A DNA stretch of 64,000 nucleotides from Halicephalobus mephisto (Eukaryota; Nematoda; Chromadorea; Rhabditida; Panagrolaimidae), in NCBI GenBank assembly GCA_009193035.1, contig SWDT01000007.1, positions 620,001 through 684,000 of the forward strand, in the 5' to 3' direction. Each line of letters opens with the position of its first letter. The first letter of the stretch is position 1. Made by a program: the position numbers and the translations under genes. The notes under the pieces were generated by a model that worked only from the letters and a program-made list of their open reading frames with translations, was not told the DNA's origin and did not search any database. Positions 36,001 through 45,376 of the stretch are shown one piece after another.

Positions 36001-37723
36001 TTACATTTTTCTGAGGTTTTCCAGAACTTCAAAGGCTCTTCCGTCGATTTGGATTAATTTTGAAGCACTATCGATTACACTGGAAAATTATCGATAAATA
36101 ATAAAAATAAAAAAAACAAACATTTCTTCCAAATTCGGATACCGCTTGAAGAAATGACGATCGATATATTCAAAATTTGGAGAATACAGAAATCTGAAAT
36201 TTTTAAAAAACTTTAAAACGAACAAAATTTTAAAACTTTAAAAATTTAAAATTAATAAGATCAGTATTGAGGATTGAATTAGGCATTATTCGTGTCGGGA
36301 CCATTACTTGAAAGATGTTTTTTAATCGAAAATTACTGTATTTTCATTATTTAAGAAAGTACCGATCTTATTAAAAATAATATTTGAGAAATCAGTAGCT
36401 AAACTCTTGGGTGGAAAGAAAGTAAACATTATTCGTGTCGGGACCATTACTTGAAGGACTTTTTAAATAATGAAAATACAGTAACCTTCGATTAAAAAAT
36501 ACCTATCTTATTGAAAATAATATTTAAGAAATCAGTAACTGGACTCTCGGGTGGAAAAAAAGTAAACATCATTCGTGTCGGGACCATCACTTGAAGGACT
36601 TTTTAAACAACAAAAATACAGTAACCTTCGATTAAAAAAGTACCGATCTTATTGAAAATGATATTTGAGAAATTAGTAACTAAACTCTTGGGTGGAAAGA
36701 AAGTAAACATTATTCGTGTCGGGACCATCACTTGAAGGACTTTTTAAACAACAAAAATACAGTAACCTTCGATTAAAAAAGTACCTATCTTATTGAAAAT
36801 AATATTTGAGAAATCAATAATTAAGATTAAATTTGAAAACTGAACATCATTCGTGTCGGGGATCAACAATGAAAATTTATTTTTAGAAAATGAACAATAA
36901 AAAACAGAATGAATAAGCATCGGTCCCACGACGAATAATATGTGATTCATTCTTCCCCAACAAATTTTATCATGATCATATAAAAATTATTAACCAACTT
37001 TGTGATCAAAGAATGAGCCGAACATCATTCGCGTTAGGACCTACTAGTTGAAATTAAAAAGTAGAAATTTTCGGTCCCAACGCGAATATTGTTTATGATA
37101 ATTTTTATCATTGATTTTTAAAGATAGAATCAAACATTATTCGCGTTGGGACCATTATTTTAAACATTTTTAAAAATAAAAAATAAAAGTAGAAATTTTC
37201 GGTCCTGACACGAATATTGTCCATTTTTTGTGATAATTTTTATCATTAATTTCTAAAGATAGAATCAGACATCATTCACCTCGGGACCACTGTTTTAAAC
37301 ATGTTTTTAAAAATAAAAAAATAGAAATGAAAATTTTCGGTCCAGACACGAATATTGTTTAATTCATTTTTTAAGATAATTTTTATCATTGATTTTTAAA
37401 AATAAAACCTGACATCATTCACCTCGGGACCACTGGTTAAAATAAAAAGTAAAAATCCCCGGTTTCGATACGAATATTGTTTAATTAAAATTTAATTAAA
37501 AAAATTAATAATTTTTAACTCACAAAACGGTCAAAGATTCACTAAATTCTTCGTTAACTTCCTCCAAACAACAGCATCTGGTTTCTTTCGTCCTCAAGAC
37601 ACATCTGCATCCAGATTCCCCATTTAATAATCGACAACTTTTTTCGAATAAAAAAATTGCCGGAGGGCTTGTTGTTGCACATAATTGAAAAAAAAATAAA
37701 AATAATAAAATATAGGAATTCAT
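30047..37723 (-). CDS. fshr-1: Glycoprotein-hormone-receptor-like LRR GPCR
   Basis: Seven exons: 37723-37524, 36079-36005, 35109-35035, 34428-33728, 32845-31816, 30787-30433 and 30385-30047, with phases 2,2,2,1,2,0, giving about 924 residues. A signal peptide (MNSYILLFLFFFQLC) precedes a cysteine cluster (C30, C39, C41, C50-52) of the LRR N-cap. Two 75-base exons each code one leucine-rich repeat. Exon 4 continues the repeats and ends with YPYHCC and a long charged hinge. Exon 5 starts at the CTPMPDALNPCEDIVGY box, diagnostic of the FSH/LH/TSH receptor class, and holds all seven helices, with NPYLY in helix 7. The last two exons code a Ser-rich cytosolic tail. The exon 5 donor giving correct phase is a weak TC|GTGGGT; the stronger TGG|GTATTT four bases on would shift the frame. 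In worms this receptor acts in germline, stress and pathogen responses (family knowledge). Confidence 0.88.
30788..31815 (-). repeat. fshr-1 intron 5: periodic A/T-cluster DNA
   Basis: This intron is almost wholly built of AAAAAATTACGAATTTTGAA, TAAATTTTTAAAGTTGTAA and AATAATTTTAAAATAAATTT words. A-runs and T-runs follow each other at roughly 10-base spacing. This is the look of the PATC sequences described in Caenorhabditis. No exon was seen. Confidence 0.5.
32973..33636. mobile_element. MITE-like element B, copy 2, in fshr-1 intron 4
   Basis: The left end GGAAATTTTCCGTTTGAGAC and right end CTCGAACGGAAAATTCC are near inverted copies. Inside are four units of about 120-130 bases, each with CTCTACAAAATAATAGACTT and TTTTTCATATATGAAAA. 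Organisation and termini match the copy at 15771-16390. Confidence 0.6.
34440..35030. repeat. fshr-1 intron 3: A/T-run DNA
   Basis: TTTGTTAATTTTTAAAAATA words repeat to 34730, followed by AGAATTCTAGAAGATGTTAGA words. No coding exon was seen. Confidence 0.45.
35179..35590. repeat. Minisatellite of about 40-45 bases in fshr-1 intron 2
   Basis: Nine to ten copies of a unit like TTTTTCGTGCTGAGACATGA followed by TTTTTGAAATTTGA. The unit length keeps one minus-strand frame open for 135 codons, but the product is purely repetitive and is not called a gene. From 35690 to 36000 shorter TCAACTTTGA words follow. Confidence 0.6.
36280..37490. repeat. fshr-1 intron 1: ATTCGTGTCGGGACCATTAC arrays
   Basis: Four to five units of about 120 bases at 36280-36870 carry CATTATTCGTGTCGGGACCA, an ACTTGAAGGACTTTTTAAAC box and ACAGTAACCTTCGATTAAAA. 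At 37030-37480 three units carry the core in both orientations (CATTCACCTCGGGACCACT and GGTCCAGACACGAATATTG). Confidence 0.65.
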
Positions 37724-37889
37724 GATTTTTGGAAAAAATTGAATTGTCAAAGTAGACCAGTAGAAGAAAAATGAGCTCATGTGGAAGCCTCGGAATTGAT
37801 AAGAAAATCAGGGACCGAGTTTTCTGACGACACCCACATAAGCAGCAACATCGACCATTCATCGTGAGAATTATAAACTGAAAGTTATT

Positions 37890-38650
37890 TTTAAATTTCA
37901 GAAAATATAATAAATTTTCAAAATTACTGTAGAGATATTTTCTATTATTAAGGCATCACTGTAAAAATACTTTCTACTATTAAAGTATTACTGTAAGTGT
38001 GTAGTTGGTTGTTATTAAGGCATCACTGTAAAAATACTTTCTATTGTTAAATTATTACTGTAAGTGTGTAGTTCATTGTTAAATAACTACTATAGAAGTA
38101 TTTTTAACTGAAATATTACTGTAAATATGTAATTTACTATTATTAAGGCATCACTGTAAAAATACTTTCTATTATTAAAGTATTACTGTAAGTGTGTAGT
38201 TGGTTGTTAAACAATTATTGTAAAAGTATTTTTAACTAAGATATTACTGTAAATATGTAATTTACTATTATTAAGGCATTACTGTAAAAATACTTTCAAT
38301 TGTTGAATTATTACTGTAAGTATGTAGTTCATTGTTAAATAATCACTGTAGAAATATTTTTAACTAAGATATTACTGTAAATATGTAATTTACTGTTAAA
38401 TTATTACTGTAAAAATACTTTCTATTACTAAAGTATTACCGTAAAAACATTCTCCACTATTAAGTTGCTACTGTAAATATGTGATTTATCGTTAAATAGA
38501 TTACTGTAATTATATATTTTATTATTAACAATTATTCATCGTGAGAATTATAAACTGAAAGTTATTCTTGAATTTTAAAAAAATATAATAAATTTTAAAA
38601 GTTATTGTAAAAGTATTTTTTACAAAATTATTTCGGCATAAATTTCTGGA
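37890..38650. repeat. TTACTGTAAAAATACTTTCTA array upstream of fshr-1
   Basis: Some fifteen copies of TATTACTGTAA words separated by TATTTACTATTATTAAGGC and TGTGTAGTTGGTTG spacers, arranged in a higher-order unit of about 130 bases. It lies directly 5' of fshr-1, so the promoter of that gene must overlap or lie beyond it. Confidence 0.6.
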
Positions 38651-38802
38651 AATTCAGTGAAATTATAAACATTAAAAAATCCGAAAAAGTTCGATTTATT
38701 ATTTTTTATAAAATCAGTCAAAAATCAAAATTAGTTTAAAATTATTTATATTAATTTAAAAAAAAAAAAAACTGGCCTAATTCTGGTCTAATATATTTTT
38801 TA

Positions 38803-38938
38803 CATTTTATTCCTATTTCGCAGGAAATCAGAGGTTACAACAATATAAATAACAAAATTTATTAATCGTAGTTGTCTCTTTTGACCCATCTTTCCAGTTG
38901 GTTGCGTGTGTAGGTGGTAGCTCGGGTGAAATCTAGTT
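38803..38938 (-). mobile_element. 3' end of a decayed non-LTR retrotransposon
   Basis: Read on the minus strand, CGAGCTACCACCTACACACG codes RATTYTRNQ and runs to a stop. It is followed by a tail ending GCGAAATAGGAATAAAA. The element tail on the plus strand at 62380-62496 has the same order, with RATTYARHQ and GCGATATAGGAATAAAA. The match, including the 3' untranslated end, identifies both as the same LINE family. Confidence 0.6.
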
Positions 38939-38959
38939 TAATATAAAAGTAAATAATTT

Positions 38960-39340
38960 GGTAAAAATCATTCGTACTAATTTAAAAAAGAAGAAAAACT
39001 GGCCTAATTCTGGTTTAATATAAGAATAAATAATTTAGCAAAATCATTCGTACTAATTTAAAAAAGAAGAAAAACTGGCCTAATTTTAACTTAATATAAA
39101 AGTAGATAATTTAGCAAAAATCATTCGTATTAATTTTTAAAAAGAAGAAAAACTGGCCTAATTTTAACTTAATATAAAAATGAATAATTTGGCAAAAATC
39201 ATTCGTATTAATTTTTTAAAAAAAGAAAAACTGGCCTAATTTTAACTTAATATAAAAATGAATTATTTGGCAAAAATCATTCGTATTAATTTTTTTATAA
39301 AAATTGGCCTAATTCTCGCTTCATAAAAAATTAATTGTTC
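38960..39340. repeat. Array of about 70-base units with AAACTGGCCTAATT
   Basis: Five to six units carry AAAACTGGCCTAATTTTAAC, TTAATATAAAAATGAATAAT and GGCAAAAATCATTCGTATTA. A GGAACAGTTCGCCAAAAATG end at 39343 resembles GGAACAGATCGCCAAAAACC at about 7160. Confidence 0.55.
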
Positions 39341-39659
39341 ATCGGAACAGTTCGCCAAAAATGACTTTTGTTTTAATCAAGTTAAAAAAGAATAACTGGT
39401 CTGACTTAATTTAAAAAAATAAAAAATTGTCCTAATTCTGACTTTAAAAAATAAATTTTCAATAATCAAAAAATTATAGATCTTTGAAAATATTTTTTTC
39501 TTAATTGTTTTAATCCTGAATTCTCCAAATTTTTCATGTATAATCTCTCATCCGGTTTGTACATTAAGGAAAAGTTTCCATGGTTTCTTATCATTTGGCC
39601 CTTATTCCGGGTAATCCTAGTCATTCTTTCCTATCCCAAGGTCGACAAAGAGCTCGGCA

Positions 39660-40320
39660 TCAAAATCAAAGAAAAATTTGCAGTTTGCGCGCAACATTGT
39701 GGCAGCTAGGTCGATATCAAAATCAAAGAAAAAATTGCAGTTTGATTAAAATTAAAATTTACATTTATAAAAATTTCGAGATCAGGAAAATTCGCAGTTT
39801 GCGCATAACATTGTGGCAGCTAGGTCGACATCAAAATCAAAGAAAAAATTGCAGTTTGCGTGCAACATTGTGGCAGCTAGGTCGATATCAAAATCAAAGA
39901 AAAATTTGCAGTTTGATTAAAATTAAAATTTATATTTATAAAAATTTCGAAATTAGAAAAATTCGCAGTTTGCGCGCAACATTGTGGCAGCTAGGTCGAT
40001 ATCAAAATCAAAGAAAAAATTGCAGTTTGCGCGCAACATGCCAGCAGTTTGATTAAAATTAAAATTTATATTTATAAAAATTTCGAAATCAGGAAAATTT
40101 GCAGTCTGCACACAATATTCCAACAGTTTGATTAAAATTTAAATTTACATTTATAAAAATTTCGAAATCAAAGAAAAATTCGCAGTTTGCGCGCAACATT
40201 AAAAAAAATCAAAATCAAAGTTAAATTTGCAAGTTGCGTGCAACATTGTGGCAGATAAATCGATATGAAAATCAATGTCGAAGTTAAATTTGCACTTTGC
40301 TTGCAACATCCATCCAGCCT
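39660..40320. repeat. TTTGCGCGCAACATTGTGGCAG array, locus 3
   Basis: About ten copies of TTCGCAGTTTGCGCGCAACA, many followed by TTGTGGCAGCTAGGTCGATA. They keep a 158-codon plus-strand frame open from 39580. That frame is repeat-driven and is not called a gene. Confidence 0.65.
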
Positions 40321-40442
40321 GCTCAGGTACCAAAAAAATTAATTTAATTTTAACTTTGATGTTGATTAATTTGCAAACTTCGACATTGTTTTAATTTTTC
40401 ACTATTCTTATTTTTTTTTAAAATAACCAAAGTGAATTTGTT

Positions 40443-41473
40443 TTAATTATTTATTTCGATTTTATCATCACTCATTCCCTAAAAAAAAGGGATAAGTATC
40501 TTGATCACTTACTTGAGAATTGTCATCGCTTGCCCTGAGGCAACGGCGGACAATGGCCACGGGACTCCGGGGCTGGACGTAACTGAATTCTGAAAAAATC
40601 AAAAACGATCAAATGGGCTAGAAGATAAGAGAATTAGGAGGTCACGAGACGGATCTTTAAAGACCTCCAAGATACAGTGTGAAAAAATGATAAAAATTCC
40701 TTTCATCGAAAAAAACAAAATTTTATTTGTCGCGATATGTCTGGAGAAATACTTGAATCCATCGGAACGACAAACCACAATTTTCTGAATTTTTATAATA
40801 AACAATGATGCAACAGGATTTTTGGATTATATACCTATCCACTGGAGTGCCAGTCTCACAATACTGGTCCCGACACGAATTTTATAGATTTTTAAAAATT
40901 ACAGTAATCTGAAATTCTTAATTTTTCTGATAATTGTTTCCTAATTTTATGATTTTATAGTTACCAAAATTATAAAATTAAAAACTGTTACAAAATGGTC
41001 CCGACACGAATTTTATAGATTTTTAAAAGCTACAGTAACCTGGAATTTTTATTTTTTCTGGTAGTTATTTCCTAATTTTGATTTTATAGTTACCAAAATT
41101 ATAAAATTAAAAACTGTTACGAAATGGTCCCGACACGAATTTTATAGATCTTTAAAAATTACAGTAACCTGGAATTTTTATTTTTTTATAATCTCATGTG
41201 ATTTCGTGATGAATCATAGAATATAAAAAGTAACAATCACTTCTTCAAAGGAATGGTCCTGAAACGAATTTCCAGAAGGTTTCAGAAACCACAACGACCT
41301 ACGTGACAATTTTGATTTTTTAAAAATAATAATTTTATTTTTTTTAATTAACTTTTTAAATATTTTTACAATTTTCTAGATTAAAATTATATAAAATTTA
41401 GAACTTCCTGAATATCCTCTGAGCTCCACAATCGCAAACCGAAAATACCGTAATCGATGCCAAAGCAGCTCAT
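40443..41473 (-). CDS. Candidate small multi-exon gene, unidentified (exons partly uncertain)
   Basis: The best-supported exon is 40589-40513: low AT content, TTTTTCAG acceptor, GTAAGTGA donor, and a frame reading FSYVQPRSPVAIVRRCLRAS. A 29-base exon at 40863-40835 (IVRLALQWI) joins it in phase. A last exon at 40478-40443 (GMSDDKIEINN, stop) follows a 34-base intron; reading through instead gives a stop 11 bases into that exon. An upstream start exon near 41473 (MSCFGIDYG..) follows ATTTTAG, but its donor is not clear. Other phase choices through an exon at about 40786-40750 are possible. No family is recognised. Only the central exon is reasonably certain. Confidence 0.35.
40860..41300. repeat. 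GGTCCCGACACGAATTTTATAG array
   Basis: Three units of about 120 bases with AATGGTCCCGACACGAATTT, ATAGATTTTTAAAA and TACAGTAACCTGGAATTTTT. The core is the inverse of the TTCGTGTCGGGACC word common elsewhere. Another such word appears near 41255 and again at 42058. Confidence 0.55.
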
Positions 41474-41559
41474 CTAAAATGAATTATTTTCGTTTTGAGA
41501 AAAATCAGAAAAAAACTGTCATCGATGTGAGAATTATGTTATTTTTAAATTTATATAAA

Positions 41560-41740
41560 ATCATAAAAAATCAGTTTTTTTATAAAAAATCGGTTTTTTT
41601 TAATAAAAAATCAGTTTTTTTTATAAAAAATCAGTTTTTTTTAATAAAAAATCAGTTTTTTTAAATAAAAAATCAGTTTTTTTAATAAAAAATCAGTTTT
41701 TTTTAATAAAAAATCAGTTTTTTTAATAAAAAATCGGAAT
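41560..41740. repeat. Short tandem repeat AAAAAATCAGTTTTTTTTAAT
   Basis: About nine near-perfect copies of an 18-20 base unit (AAAAATCAGTTTTTTTTAAT). Confidence 0.75.
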
Positions 41741-42520
41741 GTTTTACAACTAGGAGTGCTTTGTTGACTTAATTGCCTTAGGCTTTTGTTCATCTTATGA
41801 CTTGTGATTTTTGGTACTTGATCAATAAGATATTTTTATTTTAAAACTATTTTTAGAAATTGTGTTTTACAAAAATTAAAAATTTTAAAAATTGTTCCGA
41901 CGCAAAATTTTAAAAAAAAAATAAAAAATAAAAATGTTCAAGAAATGATTTTGAATGAAATTTCAGAACTTTTTAGAAACTACAGTAACCTAAGTAAACT
42001 TTTGGATTTTCAGTAACTATTTTGAAATTAACATTTTTAAAAATAAAAACATACGTAATGGTCCCGATTGGAATTTTGAAACTTTTTAGAAATTACAGTA
42101 ACCTAATTCTTATTTTCAGTAACTATTTTGAAATTTACATTTTTAAAAATTAAAAATAAAAATTCCTGAAAAATGGTCTGAACGCAAAAAATTCAAATCT
42201 CGACTTCAAACTAACCATCAACTTTGATTTTTAAAAATGCAAATATTTATTGATTTTTAGAAATCAAAAAATTTTTTTAACATTTATTCACAAAAAAACA
42301 AAACACAATAATAATCACTTTTTTTTATTTTTTAAAATTTAACAATTTTTAATTTCTAAATTTTCGAATTTAAAACTTTTTAGATTTTTTTTAAATTTTA
42401 GATTTTTTAAATTTTTTTAGATTTCTTTTTTTTTAAATTTTTTTAGATTTCTTTTTTTTTGGATTTTTCTAGATTTCTTTCTTTTTGGATTTTTTTAGAT
42501 TTCTTTCTTTTTGGATTTTT

Positions 42521-43880
42521 CTAGATTTCTCTGATGCAAGTGATTGCTGGAAATTTGACTTCTAATTCGAGCTGATCACCGTAATTCCTCATGATTCCGA
42601 GGAAGGAGTAACTTTTGCCTTCTTTGATGGCCTCGACGAAGAAGTTCAGAGGACTGATTCTGACCTGAAGGAGGACTCCATGGAGATCTATGAGCTGCAA
42701 CACGTAGTAATTCCTTTTGGCTTCTGGAGCCTTGGAGACGGTCCCGGTGATCTGGATCTGCTTTCCGATGTAACTTTGGACATAATTGAATTCGACGATT
42801 TTTGAAATTTGATTTTCAAAAACACAATTGACTTTGGAATCTTTTGCAAAAAGAAAATCGAAAAAAACGTCGCTGTTGTTTATATTTCCGACTTTTTTGG
42901 TCTTCAAATTCGCGAATCTGAAAACAGCGTCGGCTTTGACGTCGGCTTCCAAGATGTCGCTCTCATGACCGTAAGCCTTGATCACGACCCTATGTTTGTC
43001 GTAAGTGAGGGCGTTGATGTAGAAGGCGTTCTTCTCCGAATTGCTGCTGACGTTGTTGATTATTACAGTAATCGTACTGAAATATCAAATTTTTTTAAAT
43101 CCATCATACTGTAAAAATTGAAATTTTCACAAAATGGTCTCGACTGGAATTTTAAAAAACTTCAAAAATCATACTGTAAGAATATAAATTTTCACAAAAT
43201 AGTCCCGACTGGAATTTTGAAAAACTTCAAAAATCATACTGTAAAAATAGAAATAAAAAGTTTTATAAAATGGTCCCGACTGGAATTTTCTGAATTTTTA
43301 GTTTCAGATGATTCCAAAAGTTTCCAAAGATTTCTTATAATTTTGAAATTTTCTATTATATCTAGAAATATTTTAAAACGTTTATAAAAATATTTTTTAA
43401 AACTTACGCGTCTTGTCCAATTATGAATTTATTAATTTCAGAAGATAGAGTGATTTCTTCCTTGTTTTCTTCTGAGGATAAAAAAAGATTTCCCAAATCT
43501 GGGACTTCTGAAGACGAAGAATACAGATTTGGGAGTGTGTAGTCTTGGGACGGCTGATGAGCAGATGGCATGTGGGTCCGGGGCTGAGGACAGAATGTAC
43601 TCTGGGACCCTATAGGGTACATAGACCGGAATGGGTTATTTTGAGATCCAACGGACATCGGGGGTTGAGGGTCTGGGATATCCTGGGACCTGATAGGGTA
43701 CATTGGTCGGACTGGAGTGTCCGGAGATCCAACGGGCTTCGAAGGTCGGGGATCCGGGATGTCCGAAGATCCGAGAGAATTTACGTTGTTCCGGCTACCT
43801 GAATCACCTGACGAGGAGGATACAGGGTTCTTGAGACGTCTAGCCGGGGTCCGGAGGATTCTCGGAGGTTTCTGCGACAT
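42521..43880 (-). CDS. OB-fold protein resembling RPA single-strand DNA-binding domains
   Basis: Exon 1 is 43880-43408 and exon 2 is 43076-42521, joined in phase 2 (GACGC|GTAAGT to TTTCAG|TACG), giving 342 residues. Residues 1-157 are basic then Pro/Ser-rich and include imperfect repeats around RPMYPIRSQDIPDP and RSMYPIGSQS. The rest reads as two beta-rich modules. The first contains HRVVIKAYGHES and AVFRFANLKTKK. The second contains IGKQIQITGTVSKAPEAKRN, YYVLQLIDLHGVLLQVRISP and YSFLGIMRNYGDQLELEV. This pattern resembles tandem RPA-type OB folds. No zinc ribbon follows, so it is shorter than RPA70. The gene structure is convincing; the RPA relationship is inference. A start at 43904 in the same frame is possible. 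Confidence 0.75.
43110..43290. repeat. Intronic mini-array AAAATGGTCCCGACTGGAATTTT
   Basis: Three units of about 65-75 bases pairing AAAATAGTCCCGACTGGAAT with ACTTCAAAAATCATACTGTA, inside the single intron of the OB-fold gene. Confidence 0.6.
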
Positions 43881-44149
43881 TTTCGAAGAAATTTGACTTT
43901 TCAAAAATGACCGTTTTTTGACGGAACAAACTCGGAAAATGGCCGGTTAAATAAAACTAAATAATCGATAAATTTGCTTCATAGAGGAAGCTTATCCTTA
44001 TCAGCATTTTTAGAATCAAAAAATGTCTGTTTAAACTTTTAAAAAATCACAAAATTCAATTTTGAATGAAAATCGAAAAATTAAAAAAATTAAAAAATTT
44101 TATTTCAAAAAAAATAATAAAATTTATGCTTTATCTATCACGAGACAAA

Positions 44150-45290
44150 AAATCAACTCCTGCCACGAAAGTTTTAAAAATAAAAATTATTTTTTAAAAT
44201 AAAAATTATTTTTTAAAATTAAATTATTTTTTAAAATAAAAATTATTTTTTAAAATAAAAATTATTTTTTAAAATAAAATTATTTTTTAAAATTAAATTT
44301 AGTTTAAAAATAAATACAACGATGAAATTGATTCTCGCCACGAAAGTTCCTAATAATTGCGAAAATCATACTGTAAATTGAATACAGTAATAAAAGAATA
44401 AAATTGTTGTTGGAAAATAGAAAAAATAAATTTTCGTTACAGTGATTTAAAATTACAATTAGTTCGCTTATTTCTGAGCGAAAATATAAAATTCGCACAA
44501 AAATTAAGCGGAATTGAAATTTTTCCATAAATTTGTATACTGTAGAATAGATATCTAGGAAATTATTACATGAATAAAGTTTTCTAAAAAATCACAAAAG
44601 TTTGTGAGAAAAAATTATCATATAATGAGAAATCAACTTTTATCACATAATCGCTCATCTTTCTAGCGAATTCGCTTATTCTCAAGCGAAATGAAATTAA
44701 ATACAATTAAAATTTTTTCATAAATTTGTATACTGTAGAATGAACATCCTCTAGAAAATTACACAATGAGAAATCAACTTTTGCCACATAATCGCTCATC
44801 TTTCTAGCGAACTCGCTTATTCTCAAGCGAAATAAAATTAAATACAGTTTAAATTTTTTCATAAATTTGTATACTGTAGAATGAAAATTACCTAGAAAAT
44901 TACGTCATTATTTGTGAAAAAATTATCATATAATGAGAAATCAACTCTTGTCAGATAATCGCTCATCTTTCTAGCGAACTCGCTTATTCTCAAGCGAAAA
45001 TAAAAAATTTACTTATTCTCAAGCGAAATGAAACTAAATACAATTAAAAATTTTTCATAAATTTGCATACTGTAGAATTAACATTTTCTGAAAGATTATT
45101 CCATGGATAAAGTTTTCTAAAAAATCACATAAAAATCCAATATATCATTTTTACGAATTTATATTAAAAAAAAGATATTTTAAAATCCAGAAAAATGGAA
45201 TTTTCATTAAAATCCAAGAAATCGTAAAATCCACGGGTGGCAATTTTCACTAAAAATCCAGGAAATTAGAAAGTTTCACGCTGACTCAAT
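44150..45290. repeat. Hairpin-bearing tandem array upstream of the collagen gene
   Basis: The stretch 44170-44310 is AAAATTATTTTTTAAAATAA repeats. From 44455 to 45040 units of about 140-170 bases carry two adjacent small hairpins, TCGCTCATCTTTCTAGCGA and TTCGCTTATTCTCAAGCGAA, with AATTTGTATACTGTAGAATG and TAATGAGAAATCAACTTTTG. Four to five units are seen. The array ends about 330 bases before the collagen start codon. Confidence 0.6.
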
Positions 45291-45376
45291 TTCGATTTTA
45301 TTTGATTTCTAATTTGCATAAAAAATTTCGGATAACTATAAAAGTCGAAATTTACGAAATTTATCCGTCAGAAAAA

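Noticed and set aside
36280..36870. CRISPR-like regular array
   Set aside because: Units of about 120 bases vary throughout without unique spacers, and the context is a eukaryotic intron.
38852..38934. Terminal exon (RATTYTRNQLERW, stop) of the gene at 40443-41473
   Set aside because: Phase does not fit the 40513 donor, and the same sequence with its 3' tail occurs in the LINE fragment at 62380-62496.
39580..40056. 158-codon plus-strand frame with repeated QNQRKICSLRATLWQLG
   Set aside because: Reads through the GCGCGCAACATT array, where the unit length happens to keep the frame open.
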